A DNA stretch of 64,000 bases from Acanthamoeba castellanii str. Neff (GCF_000313135.1 NW_004457584.1:668797-732796); one strand, 5' to 3'; numbered from the stretch's first letter, positions 9,841 to 22,739 are shown. Notes: generated by a model not told the origin, from the sequence alone. Translations and numbers: made by a program.

Positions 9841-12800
9841 ATGACGGCCCTCGTCAAGCGTGCGGTCAAGGTGGGCGGGCATTCCCTCTCCTCTCTGCAA
9901 GACATCAATTTTGTGATGATTTGGTACTAATAATTACAATCTCGTTTCCCCATCCGCCCCCTCGCCAGTTTTTTCTGCACAAGACCTTTGGGCACTTTCT
10001 GAAGGAGAAGCTCGACCTGTCGCAGCTGGACATTGATTTCAAGGCAGGAATTGTTCATCTCACCCACCTCGAGCTCAACAATGAGGTAACCCCAACCTAC
10101 CACGACTTTTCTGTTTTACGTTTGATCTCGCATCCTATGCACACCTCCAGCACCCGACCAGATCTTCAACCTCTTCGCCTTTCGTCTCTCTTTTCTTTCG
10201 AGTGCGGCTTGTGCTTGTGCTTTGGCTGTGAGTCTCACCCGCCCTGGCTGTCTCAGACGATCAACAGCCTACTGGGGGAGCTGCCGGTGGAGCTGCGAAG
10301 CGGCTGGATCGAACACGCTTGGGTGACGGTGCCGCTGAAGAATATTACTACCTCACTTGTCGATAACTGCAAGCTCGAGCTGGAAGGCCTTCGTCTCACA
10401 TTTGCTCCACGCAAAGTCAAGAGTACGCCTAGCAAGCTCCAATGTGCATCTGCTCTTGAATTCCTCATTCACCTACATGTGGTGTGCGTTTTGATGGCTT
10501 AGGGCCAAGAACGCTCAAAGAAAGCCGTGTGTGGGGCACAAACTCGGATTACGGCTCGCGGTCGGCTTTCAACGTGGCGGCGTCGATATCTGAGAGTGTC
10601 AGTGTCGATCACGAATCGGTTCCAGAGGAAGCCTACGCTGCGCCGCTTACTGGAGAACGAGAACTCAACCAAATAATCGACCAGCTCCTGCTCATTCTCG
10701 AGAACGTGCGCCTCAAGAATCTCAGTATCGAACTCGAATACTTTTGCCCGTCGCTCGGTGAGGAAGCTGTGCTGTGCGTCGAGATTCCTTCGTTCGAGTA
10801 TTCAGACATCACACGCCACGCCAAGACCAACAACGCCGATGCCGCCACCAATAGCACCCAGGTACTCTTCTCGAGTGTTAATGCAGTTGCCTCTCAACTT
10901 TTCTACTCACCATGTGATTTGTTCTGTCTGATGTCTGTTCAGGAGGCCGGACCTTCATCTCCCACTACACAGCCCTCGGTCGCCGAGTGGAATCCCTCCG
11001 CCCTGATCAAGTGCATCAGATTTCCAGCGCTATCTGCTTCTCTCGATCGAAAGAGTGTATGTCTCGCACCCACACCCGACCCCAAACGCTATTGCTTACT
11101 CTGTACCTTGTCTTTAGACCCTGCCCCCGTCAGGAAGAGTGGACGGCCGTGGGGACCATCGCTCCAAGAAGGGCCACACAATGCTCGTTGTTGCACAACG
11201 ACCTGACTACGCCGGAGACAACGAAGGTTCCCCCAAGAAGGGAGTAAGCTGCCCCTGGGCCGAATCGGTGGGCCTCAGCGGCAGCGAAAGCTCCGATGCC
11301 AGCGTGATCTACATCAAGCTGAAGCGGAACAAGACCGACGTGTCCATACCCGACCTCGATGTGGACTGCACCCTGCAGCAGGTGACCACAGCGATATCAG
11401 CAGAACAGCTTCAAATGCTGATTGACCTGTCGGCCGCGCTCGACGCTATGATCGTCTCGCCAGCGAGTAGTCCGCCGCCACCGCCAGCCAGCAATCTACG
11501 TGAGAGCTCAGGAGCGAGGATGGCACCGTCCCTGGTGCGCAGCCCATCGCCTCCCACAGCCATTCCTGCGCCCGAGGAGGACTTGTACTCCAACCAGCCC
11601 ATGGCCAGCGAGCTAGATCTGGGTAAGCAACCCCCAAGAGAATACTTGGAATTTGGCATCATCACTCACCTTACATGGTCAGCTCAACGCACGGAACGAG
11701 CAGCCCGACACAGACCAAGAAGCAGTGGGGCGAAAGGCAAGAGTAAAGCTCTGGATCGATCGGGTGACTCGGAAAACTCGCCGAGCGACGACAGCGAGTC
11801 GTTCTACGAGTGCGCGCCCGAAGACGACTGGTTCCAGGGCGCTCCGGGAGAGCATAAGGACAGCGCGCAGGAGGAAGCAGAACCCTGCCCGGTGGCGCAC
11901 TACACGCTCCTGAACCTGCAGGCGGTGGTGCGGGTCGTGGGCGGGTCGCTCAATCTCATCTACGGTTCCACTTCACCGACGCTCTGCGGGACCATAGCAG
12001 ACCTACCTCCGACTCGACAGAAGCGCCCCAAGCCATCGCGCTACGACGAACGACCGGGGGATGCCGCCTACGAAAAGGGTAAGGAGAAGCAAGACAACGC
12101 CGAGGCATCCGACGACGAACGAGCCCACCATCGTCATCTGTACGAGGACGATGAAGACGACCTGGATGGCGGTCACGAAGACGAAGACGACAGCATAGAA
12201 GAGCGGGTGGGCGATCGCCTGGCACTGGAGTTTGAGAGCCTGTTCGTTCAGACCTGGGGCTCTCTCCTCCAGACCCGGGTCGAGATATCGGCCGACACGT
12301 TGAGTGTCTACGAGTATCTTGCGGTGCCATCCTCGCTGGACCAGGAAGAATCCAGAAGCGAACAGAGGTAACCTGCTACTTGCCTTTGCCAGTTCTGATC
12401 GGTGTGTTGGTTGGAAGTTGACACGTGTCTTTGCTTCCACAGGCGAACGGTGTTGAGCTTTGCCGTGCCTCCATCGCCTTCTCCTCCACGAACTCAAACG
12501 CCGCGCTCTGCGCCCGACTTCTCTGCTTCGCCTTCGATCTCCTCGCAGTCCTCTGGCGGCCGGACACCCTCACTAACTGCGACGGAAGGAAGCGAACGCA
12601 GCACCGACCAACGTAACCTTCGCCTCCCGCAGCTGAAATGCGCAATCATGCAAACCAACAAGAGCTTGCAAGGTGCGGTCTTCTTACGCCTGTCGCGCCA
12701 CATGTCAGTATTCTGATTTGAGTGACCATGCAGTTGAGCTGCCCGGTGACGTGTTTGATCTTGACATCGAGACTGTGGTGCATCCACTCAACGTGTTCCT

Positions 12801-15800
12801 CGACCTCAAGATGCTCGACCGCCTGTCTCAATTCGCCAACGCGCTTCAATCCAACAAGCCCGTGGGGTATGCAGTCCCTCTTTCAAGAACACCACTTCCA
12901 GCATGTCTCACTTTGTGGTGCAGGGAGAATCTAGAAGGCTTGGCCCACCTGCATGCCTCGACTCGTGAGCAGGTTCATCAAAGCATGCTCTACTTCTCTT
13001 GTTGATGGTTACTCACAATGGTCTACCACTGTTTCAATCGTCAGCAACTGGAGCTTAAAAGTAGCAGGATCCGGGCGGGCGTGCAGGGCGGGCTCTGCAT
13101 TGTGCTTTACTCGACAGGCGTACCCAGGCATGCCCCCTCCCTCCCTCAGGGTCCTTTTCCTCGATACCAACTCTTTGTTTTGGGGCCACAGAGGCGAGCA
13201 GATTGTTTTGAGGGTTAGCGATCAAGTGGGGCCGAGAGCGACCACGCACATGCACAGCGATCAGTCGGAAGCAGTGTGGTTAGTCGAGTTCGACCAACTC
13301 TCCGCCAGCTTAGATCGGCAATCAGGTAATCACCTAACTGCACCGGTGTTCCAGCGTATTCTGGTAACAACTTGACGACATTTCTATCTCTCATTCCAGG
13401 ACCAGCCGCGACGCTTTATTCTCACCTTCATCGTGAAAGCACCGAGCGAACATTCTTTGAGGCGCAGATGAGGAACACACAGAACGAAGTGGTGATTCCA
13501 CTCGAGGTTGCTATTCGAACCGACCGGTGGAAGCCCAGCTTTACGTTCGTGCAGGACATTACCCTTTCGGACACGCTGCCTGACGAAGCGTGGCATCAGG
13601 AGAACGTATGTTTGTGTGCACCCGTCCTTATTGGTGTCTTCATCATGGCCTAACAGCGTTTTTTTCCTATATCACTAGCTCGGCTCGTTCTGGAACTTCT
13701 TCTCGATCTTCGAGGGGCGCGGACATCAACAAGCCATGGCGGAAGCGACAGACTATTCAGTACGTCAACATGCACACACATCCTCGCCCAAGTGTATTTG
13801 GATAGAACTTAACGCGTTCTTGACCTACTACAGAAAGTAATCGTCACTCTGCGATTCCCATCATCACATGTGGACCTCAGCAAATCAGATTACGATCTGA
13901 TCGTGAAGCTACTGGGGAGCGGCAGCAGCGACGCCGACAGCGACGCGACGAGTCCGCGCTCTCGGAAGCCCGAGCAACGGCCCAACACCATCAACCTCGC
14001 GGAGGCGGTCAGCTCCCCGAACTTGCTGGATGCCAGGCGGAGATCTTCACTCGACTATCCCTACGGCGAGCTGGTGCAAAAGCGACAGAATGCGCTGGCC
14101 CTCAACGTGTTCTTCACTCAGGGCAACTGGGTGTTCCGCGAGAACACACGGCGCGAAGACGCCGAAGCCAACGAGGGCAAGAACAACAGCTCGCCGCCTC
14201 CTCACTGCTATGAGCTCGAGTTCGTCAAGCTGCACATCTTCCAGCTCATGCAGCACGCCGGCATGGTACCCAGCACTATCACTCTCCACTCTTATCTGCT
14301 TCTTCTCACATCTATGTGATTTTCGTTTTTGTGTGGTGGGCCGACGTGTTTTACCAGGACGCCAATTACACCGTGTTGACAGGCGAGGACTTCATCATCC
14401 ACGACACGATCTCTTTCGACAACACGACGCCTGTTGCGGAGCGCATACATCGAATGCGCAAGGTTTGCTATCCCAATCTGTGCCACATGCTGCACGCACG
14501 CAGGCTGACACAAATTTTAACGTGTCTTTGCTGGTGGCCATCAGGAGGAAGTACGACCAATGTTTAGGGGGCTTATTCAAACGGGCAGAGGCAACACGGA
14601 GTGTCGGTTCATGTTCGACGAGGTGGTGATGCATCACCACAAGGGCCTCAACTGGCTCATCAGCCTGAGCGGCTTCTTTGCTCCCTCAAAGGTTCGTTCT
14701 TTCTTCTTTCCTCTGCCCGTACTCGCGTCCTGGAACTGATGAGCGATATATCTAGAGCGAGGAGGAGAAGCAACGCGACCACGAGCGGAAGAAAGCACTT
14801 CGGGCCAGGAGGAAGCAACATGAACAACAACAATCAAACGATGAAATCGCCGCGTCGGCTTTCCGCATCGGCTTGACCTTCAATCAGCTCGAGATCGAAT
14901 ACACGTCGCGCTTGCTTCCATCCCAAGCCATGGCGACCATTGACCTCCTGTCGGTAACTGCCCACACCTCCACTGACCACTGCAACGATGAAAATGAGTT
15001 CCTGAATAGTGTGAATTTCTGTTCACCAGGTGAGCAGCGAGGACATCGTGGCGGGGTCCGACGAGGACGTGTTCCGAGGCACTCTACAAACGCTGACAGT
15101 GTACCTCATGGACACCATGCGGCAGCGATCGGTGTCCTCGTCGATCAGCGACAGCACGGATCGAAGCGGCATTGGAGGGAGCGGCCTGCGCAGGCGAGCG
15201 TCGTCCATCACCTTGAGCGGTTTACCACCGGGCGGCAGCGCAGGCTATTGGCAGCAGAAAGGCTACACTAAGGTGGCCAGCCTCGACCACCTGGACTGGG
15301 ACATCATCAGCCGCAGCCCAGCCTACCACGTGGAAGCCAATCTGCCCGAGTTGGAGGTATTCTCACCAGCCTGGCGTGAGTGTTTCCCCTTTCATCTGCA
15401 GCCGAATTGATAGTCCGTCTTCTTTGCATTCCAGATCAACGTGGTATCAGATCCGTCGCCCACGTGCTCGTTGACCGCCTGCAGCGTACGCCGGCCTCTT
15501 CCTCTTCCTTGCAGCCTCATACGAAAAGATTTAAGTCACCAACTCCCCGACGTCAAACAGGACTCGCTGCAAACGCTATTGGATCTCGTGGGCGAATGGA
15601 CAGCGCCGGCGCAGAAGGACCCCAACGCACCAGAACAGCAGAAGCCTGAGCCGAAGGCCGACCTCAATCCGCTGGCTGCCGCCCTCAACCAAGTCCAGTG
15701 GGGTACACACCCGCACACGCACACACCCCTGCCCGTCCACCACTGACATTCGTTTGGTCTGCGTGCAGATGACGTGGCGGCCAACGCGTTTGCGCCCAAG

Positions 15801-18800
15801 ACGCGGCCGAACGAACGGAAGCCTCCACGCGATAAACATAGGCCTGGCCGAAGCAACAGCGGCGGCAAGACCAGCGGCAGCCAGCCCAGCAGCAGCAGCA
15901 CGGCCAAGAAGCAGAGCTCGCTAGCGGCGCAAATCAAAGCCGCCGAGGACTACGACCCGTCGGCCTCGTCGAGCGGTCGCTTCGTGATACGGGAGGACTA
16001 CCTCTCGTCGTCGAGCTCTCCAGATGTCGGTAGAAAGGGTAAGGGCAAGGAGAAGCAGGAATCAAGCAGCCATCAGCTGCAGAGGCAGCATCCTGATGCC
16101 CGCACCAGGCCGACAGCGAAAGCGAGAGCGAAGGCGACCAAGGACGGGGAACCGGTGCGGACAAGGCGCAGGCGAAGAGGGAGCGACGACTCCGGCGACT
16201 CGTCGAGCGACATCGACGTGGACTGGAGCTCTTCTTCTACTATTGTCGACAGTTGGGACGACGTGGTCGAGGGAGAGGAAGCGACGCAGCACAAAGCGGA
16301 GCCGAAAGCGGCAGACCCGTGGGAGCAAACATTTGCGGATGAAGAAGAGGAGGACTATGACGACGAAGAAGAGGAGGGTGATGAGGAAGAAAACGACGAC
16401 AATGAGGAGGAAGGAGGTGATGTGGTCGACGGCGAAAAGATCGGGTTGGAGCGAGGGCGCAAGTACAAGCTGGTCGTGGAGAAGTTCCCTGCCGCTGATG
16501 CTCCCCGCCAACCCGCTGAAACGGTGCCGACTCCCATCATGCCGAGCAATGTACCACCACGAGGTACTCCACTCACACCACCAGCACAGCTTTCTAGGCT
16601 TTCACCACCACTTCTTGGGCTAATTAACGCGTCCTGCCCACAGAACCCCAAGCGCGCTGGCTCACGGGTGACGCGCCCCAGCTCGACGGGCTGCTGATCG
16701 ACGACTTTGCGCGTGCGCCACCCAAGAGCGCCGATTTTGGGTTCACGCTGCCCGAAGGGTACCGTCCTGGCCTTCTTCCACGTGAAGAAAACAAGGCAAT
16801 CACTGACCCGCACATTTGGCAGGTACCCACTGCCCAAGCTCAGGGTATTCGCACGAGTGGACGTGGTGGTGCGTCTGGTCGGCGGCGCAGACTGGGCCAC
16901 ACCCACGGGGTCTCTGGTGGCGTCGACGACGTCGAGCTCCGGTGGCGCTGCTGCCAGCACCGACGGCTCCGACGGCTCGTGGAAGGCGCTGCCGAAGGCC
17001 GGGTCGCGCAATGAAGAGGTCAACATGCAGATTGCCGTCACCAACCTCGAGATCCAACTGAACGAATTGGTGCCCGGAACACAGGTACGCCGCCGCTGCG
17101 AAGCCGACATGTCGGCCGGCGTGTTGTCGGTCACCGGAATGTACGTGGCGGGTCCAGTAACTAATCACTATACATGCAGCATGTGCGACGGCTCGTGGTC
17201 TCGGTTGGCGAGGTGGAAGTCCAGGACAACGTGCCCAGCTCCGACGTCAAGACCTTCATGTGCTACGACCGTGACCGCCCGCGCGAAACCGGGTCGAGCA
17301 TGCTCGCCGTGCAGATGGAGTGCGTGCGGCCCGATCGCGCGGCCAAGCCCGAGGCGGAGGAGTGGCGGCTGAAGGTGCGGAGTCTGCCGTTGCGCCTCTA
17401 CATCGACCAGGACGCCCTCGAGTTCCTGGTGCAGTACTTCTCCGCCATGGAGGGCTCGCCCGTCATTCCTGAAGGGGAGCCGCTCTACTTCCGTACCACG
17501 CGCCCTCTCCTCCACTACGCGGCGAATGGAGATCTGACAGATCTTGGCGTGTTGTGTAGAAAGCTGCGAGGTGAAGAGCGTGCATCTGAAGGTGGACTAC
17601 CAGCCCAAACAACTCGACTACAACGCCCTCTACGGTGACAACAAGGTCGCGTTCTTTGCCAAGGCCGTTCCTCTGCGAGGTACGCACACGCACGACACGC
17701 ACCATGCACACGACCGCACACATCTAAAAGTTGACTTGTGCAGCGGCTGAGATCCACTTGAAGCCGGTGCGAGTCAAGGGTCGCGGATGGGACGAGCTGC
17801 TGGGTAAGCGACTGGTGGAGGCCTACCTGCCCTACATCAGCCGAACCCAGCTCTCGTCAGTGGTGGCCGGCATCGCGCCCATACGCTCCCTTCTCAACAT
17901 CACCTCCGGCGTGGGCGACCTCATCTACACGCCCATGCAGCAGTGGCAGAAGGACGGCCGAATCCTCACCGGTAAGTGTGCCGTTGGCCGTGTGCATGTG
18001 CGGTGGCGCGTGAAGGTGTGCTGGCATGATATAACCTGGCGTGGTTCTGTTCGCACAGGCCTGCAACGTGGCGCGAGCACGGCACTCCACAAGTGGCTAG
18101 TCGAGGGTCTCAACGTTGGCACAAACCTGACGGCTGGCGCGCAGTACGTGCTGGAGGCTGCCGACTACTACCTCGGCGGTTCGGGTACGACCTGACCCTC
18201 ATCAGGTGTCGCCTGATTACGTGCCGCCGATCGCTGATGGTTGTATGGTGACGCAGGAGGGTCGATTGCCGGCAGCAGCATGTACGCCCACGCGCCCGCC
18301 ACAACAGAGGCGGGGATGCGGGATGCTTACTCCAGCGTTTCCCGCGAGCTGGGCGCTGCGGCCCACCGCATCGTGGCCGTGCCGCTCGACCAGTACCAGA
18401 AGCACGGCGCCACCGGCTACCTCTCCTCGCTCGCCTCTGGTACTCTCCTCGCACACACCGCACACACCGTTCATCGTGCTGACTCGCGTGTGTAGGAGTG
18501 CCGCTGGCAATCCTGCGACCGATCATCGGAGTGACGGAGGGGGTGACCAAGACCCTCATCGGGGTGCAGAAGTGGGTCGACCCGGCGCTCGAGGACGAGA
18601 TCGCCACCAAGTTCAAGAAGAAGCCCAAGCGCCAGGCCGACCACCATCACCAGTACCACCACCGCCACCGCCAGCCGGGCGTCACAGAGAGTAGGATCTT
18701 TGCGACCGACGATGACGACGACTACTACTCACGCAGCATCGACAACGAGGAGGGCGACACCCTGGCGTCGCAGGTCGGTGGTGCGTTCTACTACGGCGCC

Positions 18801-18971
18801 TCAGTGCTGGGCTCCGCCCTGCCTCGCTTCGGCTCCGCCGCTCCCGACTCGCTGGAGTCGTCTTCCTCGTACCCCGCATCGCCGGCTTCGGCCTTCACCC
18901 GCCGCTACGTCTCTGCGCACTGCGACGACAACTTCTCCGATGACGACAGCACTGATGACAGCGATGTCTGA
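9841..18971 (+). CDS. ATG2: ATG2, autophagy lipid-transfer protein
   Basis: A gene of more than twenty exons, beginning 9841-9870, 9969-10085, 10257-10422, 10503-10861, 10943-11056 and 11118 onward. The N-terminus is the chorein end (FFLHKTFGHFLKEKLDLSQL...LTHLELNNE) followed by LPVELRSGWIEHAWVTVPLK and NCKLELEGL, characteristic of ATG2. The central region has the motif region RRLVVSVGEVEVQDNVPSSD and PRETGSSMLAVQMECVRPD. The C-terminus (from 17750) has the ATG_C block: ISRTQLSSVVAGIAPIRSLL, LQRGASTALHKWLVEGL, then GVPLAILRPIIGVTEGV. ATG2 is a rod-shaped protein that moves phospholipids from the ER to the growing phagophore with WIPI and ATG9. The protein is about 2,300 residues by estimate, longer than yeast Atg2 (about 1,600), largely through Ser-rich and very acidic insertions (near 12,000-12,200 and 15,900-16,450). 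A 60-nt intron at 11623-11682 has no stop and keeps frame if retained. Confidence 0.95.
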
Positions 18972-19144
18972 AGCTGTGCCCAAAGAAAGTGAGTCTTGTA
19001 CAACTGTGTTGATAATTTAATTTTGCTTCCCTTGTACAACGTTGCCTTTTCTGGAGCGCTCTGTCCCTTCCACCGCTCTTTTTTAATGTCTGTTCTTCTG
19101 GTCCGCTCCAAGGCTTAGTCTCTCACAACTTTCCGTTCAACACC

Positions 19145-19748
19145 ATGGCCAGTTCCGAAGACATGACCGCCGCAGAGCTAACAATCAGCAACGATGAGCT
19201 GTGTCAGGAGCTGGTGGACGCCGAAAAGGGGCTCGCTGTTGTGCTCAAAGAGAACGACGAACTGAAGGAGAGCAACAACAAGCTGAAGAAGCAGCTTGAT
19301 GGTACGACCCACCATTGAGTTCTTGTGGTACGCCGCCATAATAGTCATCTAATACTTCAACTTGTGTCTTTGAAAAGTGGAGCTGGCCAAACAGACTCAG
19401 CCCCCGCCGACGCCACTTTATCCTGATGGCAGGCCTTCCTGCGAGCCCAAGTACAGGCTGAAGATTGGCCTCCCTTGGAGGCTCCTGCTCAAGGCCGTCC
19501 TGCCCTACGAGGGCGGGGAGCACGTCTGGTCGATTGGCGCTCCCTACTACCACAACCTCCACAAGCAGCTGAGGCAATACTACGGCGACGCTGTCACCTG
19601 GAAGACCCAGATCAAGTACCGCCGGGCCTGCGATGGGGAGTGGATGGTGGTGGAGAACGACAAGGACGTCAAGCTGGCCTACAAAGACTGGCAGTACTCC
19701 CCCTACGTAGACACAACTTGGTTGCGTCTGTTCATCGTGGTGCCTTGA
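19145..19748 (+). CDS. Coiled-coil plus PB1-like domain protein, copy A
   Basis: Two exons, 19145-19301 and 19378-19748, give 175 residues. Exon 1 encodes a short coiled coil (LKENDELKESNNKLKKQLD). Exon 2 starts with a Pro/Gln-rich linker, then a globular domain: KYRLKIGLPWRLL, HNLHKQLRQYYGD, and IKYRRACDGEWMVVENDKDV ending LRLFIV. The order lysine-bearing first strand, helix, then D-G-E-W-x-x-V-x-x-D-x-D-V resembles a PB1 domain with the acidic OPCA loop, used for PB1-PB1 pairing in signalling scaffolds. This is an inference from the motif. The intron and exon 2 are repeated as an inverted copy at 21936-22456; exon 1 is clearly different in the two copies. Confidence 0.7.
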
Positions 19749-19779
19749 AGCAGCCTCACACCGCTCCGATAAAGTGATG
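19259..19779 (+). repeat. Inverted repeat, left arm (521 bp)
   Basis: Matches the reverse complement of 21936-22456 over its whole length. By eye I find the intron, the exon 2 parts I compared and the 3' flank identical, apart from one base near 19767 and one or so at the exon 1 end. It covers the end of exon 1, the intron, exon 2 and about 30 bp of 3' sequence of PB1 copy A. Confidence 0.9.
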
Positions 19780-19929
19780 GGTTTCTTAAAGAAGTCTCAC
19801 TCTGACAGCGACGTCTGAAGACACCCCGAACCCGAATCGTTTGGCTGTGTTGGTGCTAGATGGTGCACGCTTGTTGGCACGCACGAGTTGACTACACATT
19901 TTTTTCGAACCGGGATTCCTAGAATTCGG

Positions 19930-21040
19930 TCTACTTCCCTGGAACGGCAAGCTGGCGACATGGCCTCCGGCTGGTTCTTCGGGCTCAATGCCACCGACGA
20001 CCAACTGGTGTGGCGCACCATGCTCGGCCCGCACCCGAACGCCGTTATCACCGTGTCGGCCACCGTGCACCGCGGCGGATTGCTGGTAGGCGTCTCGAGC
20101 ACCGAGAACCAGTTCGGCCCCGTCACCGAGAATCAGTTCGGCCCCGCCAGAAGGTTGCGGCGCTCGACGCCCGGTCGGGCCGCGTGGCGCCGCAGACCTA
20201 CATGACGCCAACTACTCGCGCCGGTGTGGGGCTCTAGCCCCTCGGTCGACGACTAGCTCGCGCTTGTCCACGTCGGTACGGGCAACAACAACCACGAGAC
20301 CTCCGACATCCAAGCCTGTGGCGCAGAGGAAATGCCTGGTCATCCCACACAACCACGTCGACTCGGCCGTGGCCATGCGCCAACCGATGGCGCCGTGGCC
20401 TGGACCAGGTCCTTCGCCAGGCGACTACCGCGATGGACGCCTACAATCTAGGTTGCAACCCCAACAACTTCCCATCCAACTACTCCACCCCGCCCAACGC
20501 CAACTGCCAAGCCGTGCCCGGCGGCTTCGGCCAGGGGCCGATGCTGATCGCCTACGAAGTGACCGGCGCGCTGGCCCGGGCGCCCAAGGCCGGCACCGCC
20601 TAGCTCAATGGCGGGGCGCAGTGGGGTGCGGCCTGCGACGGCCAGCGAATCGACCTCGTGCCTTCGGGCGGCTCGACTTACGGCCGACTGTGGACGGCGC
20701 TGGATACTGCCGATTGGTTCGATAATGTGGCAGACTGCTGTGCCGGAGGGCCAAGCCGCCAACTCGAGCGTCGCGGCGGCGAGGGGCCACGTGGCGCACT
20801 CGGCAGTGACGGCGGGTAACGGGGTTCTTGGCCGGGGCGAGCATCGTTGGGGACGTCGGACTACATTGCGCTGCAGGTAGACAGGGGCGCATCCTCTGGG
20901 ACTACGCGCCGGGCGGCTCTGCCATGAGTCGGTCGTGTCGGGATCTACTGGGGCTGCGGTTACGTGCGCATTGGGAAGGGCTGCAAGACCTTCTACGCCT
21001 TCTCATCGCCGGGGCGGACTGCCAAGCGAAGCTCTTCTCC
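19930..21040 (+). pseudogene. PQQ-repeat (polyvinyl-alcohol-dehydrogenase-like) pseudogene fragment
   Basis: Fragments in different plus-strand frames resemble bacterial-type PQQ polyvinyl alcohol dehydrogenases. In order: WFFGLNATDDQLVWRTMLG then PNAVITVSATVHRGGLLVGV (one PQQ blade), a region with FGQGPMLIAYEVTG, GGAQWGAACDGQRIDLV, GRILWDYAPGGSAMS and, in another frame, IYWGCGYVRIGKGCKTFYAF. The fragments are in correct family order but separated by stops (for example around 20235 and 20602) and frameshifts, with no start codon region or signal peptide. A 21-bp unit (GAGAACCAGTTCGGCCCCGT-type) is duplicated near 20100-20145. It reads as a dead copy, possibly of a functional relative elsewhere in the genome. 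Its position inside the inverted repeat suggests it arrived with or before that rearrangement. Confidence 0.65.
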
Positions 21041-21259
21041 ACCACGCTCTGTTACCTAGCCAGCACCAGACCAATCCCAGCCAACTCGCGCTTGGGCCAC
21101 ATATTCGCCATGGACGGACGCCTGCCGTGACCTCTCCTTCCACAAGCAGTGGGAACGGCCAGAGGCCATGACAAGGGCGACCAGCATCGAGCGAGCAGGG
21201 CCTCCTGTCAGCCCCACCACTGCCAACTTGCCCTGTTGTGTGGTTGTGTTAGTGTCTGG

Positions 21260-21835
21260 TGATGAAGGAGAAGGAAGACATGTGTTTGCATTTGGTGCAG
21301 TTAATAATGTGTATCATTTCAATTGAAAGTGGAATGCCATTCTGTCTCATAGCATCATTGTTACCAAGGATTGAGGTGTTGACCATCTGGTTGAGGCTGG
21401 GCATGGGTTTGACAACCCGAGTTGGTTTTGTTTTCCAGGGCTGTCAGTAGGTTGGAGATGCAGGGAGGTCTGTGGTCCATGGGAGGTGGCATGTCATGTG
21501 TGGAAGTGATGAAGATCATGTTGCAAGACATGGTGAAGGAGACAAAGTAGGTCTCATGGGGAATGGGCTGCAGATGTTGGAGTGAATGAGGGCCATTGGT
21601 GTGTCAGACTGCGGTGCTGGACCATGGCTGATGCCCTCTTGTGCTGCTTGGCCTGAATGCATGTGGTGCAGGAGGAGAGCTTGGCCCTGTGTTGATGGTC
21701 TTGGATGCAGCAAGCACTGTGATCTTGAGCTGATCTGCAATGATGTGCCTGAGGCACAGGTGTAGATGGTCAAGGGTGACTGTCTGGTGGGCCTTGGTGG
21801 AGAGGGCCTGGACCTTCAAAAACACATATGGAAGC
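21260..21835 (-). mobile_element. Ty1/copia-type retrotransposon remnant (pre-integrase region)
   Basis: The minus strand reads DHLHLCLRHIIADQLKITVL, then, after a frame change, SSCTTCIQAKQHKRASAM and SLTHQWPSFTPTSAAHSP-type sequence. The order H-L-x-L-x-H-I-x-A-D-Q-L-K followed by C-x-x-C and K-Q-H-K, then a hint of IHSNICSPF, is the GAG pre-integrase to integrase junction of copia polyproteins. Frames are broken, and no long terminal repeats, reverse transcriptase or RNase H are visible. Base composition is lower in GC than the neighbours. The part left of 21500 is only weakly supported. Confidence 0.5.
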
Positions 21836-21935
21836 TAAATGTGTATTTATTTGAACACATAACTTCCACCTGTACAGCGGACTTGTGGTGGTCAAGGTGC
21901 GCAAAATTATCACTTTCCACCGTCCTCAGTGTATT

Positions 21936-22456
21936 CATCACTTTATCAGAGCGGTGTGAGGCTGCTTCAAGGCACCACGATGAACAGACGCAACCAAGTT
22001 GTGTCTACGTAGGGGGAGTACTGCCAGTCTTTGTAGGCCAGCTTGACGTCCTTGTCGTTCTCCACCACCATCCACTCCCCATCGCAGGCCCGGCGGTACT
22101 TGATCTGGGTCTTCCAGGTGACAGCGTCGCCGTAGTATTGCCTCAGCTGCTTGTGGAGGTTGTGGTAGTAGGGAGCGCCAATCGACCAGACGTGCTCCCC
22201 GCCCTCGTAGGGCAGGACGGCCTTGAGCAGGAGCCTCCAAGGGAGGCCAATCTTCAGCCTGTACTTGGGCTCGCAGGAAGGCCTGCCATCAGGATAAAGT
22301 GGCGTCGGCGGGGGCTGAGTCTGTTTGGCCAGCTCCACTTTTCAAAGACACAAGTTGAAGTATTAGATGACTATTATGGCGGCGTACCACAAGAACTCAA
22401 TGGTGGGTCGTACCATCAAGCTGCTTCTTCAGCTTGTTGTTGTTCTCCTTCAGTTC
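21936..22456 (-). repeat. Inverted repeat, right arm (521 bp)
   Basis: Reverse complement of 19259-19779. The two arms are 2,156 bp apart and enclose the PQQ pseudogene and the copia remnant. Confidence 0.9.
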
Positions 22457-22570
22457 TTTGTGCTTTTTGATTGCAGCGGTGAGCACTTTTACGGCTTCCT
22501 CCAGCTTCTGGCTCAGCTCATTGTTCTTGGTTGTTAGCTCTGCGGTGGTGATGTCATCCGAACTGGCCAT
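21967..22570 (-). CDS. Coiled-coil plus PB1-like domain protein, copy B
   Basis: Two exons (22570-22414 and 22337-21967) give 175 residues with the same splice points as copy A. Exon 1 shares the plan MASSxDxTxAELT but differs at many residues (for example KKHKELKENNNKLKKQLD against KENDELKESNNKLKKQLD in copy A). The exon 2 sequence appears identical to copy A, including DGEWMVVENDKDV. The gene starts 170 bp downstream of the next PB1 gene on the same strand. The frame is intact, so both copies may be expressed. Function is unknown; PB1-like scaffolding is inferred. Confidence 0.7.
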
Positions 22571-22739
22571 GGTGCTGAACAGAAAGTTGTAACAACTAAG
22601 ACTACTAGTGTGCGACTAGAAGTGACATTCGAAAATGAGCGGCCAGCGGTGGAAGGGGACAGAGCGCTCCAGAAAAGGCAATGTTGTACAAGGGAACCCA
22701 AGCGGTTTGTTTTTCCTTCCTCACCCTCGTCGAGGGTTA

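Noticed and set aside
11623..11682. Treating 11623-11682 as plain coding sequence
   Set aside because: It has good donor (GGTAAGC) and acceptor (GGTCAG) ends, so I treat it as an intron that happens to keep frame.
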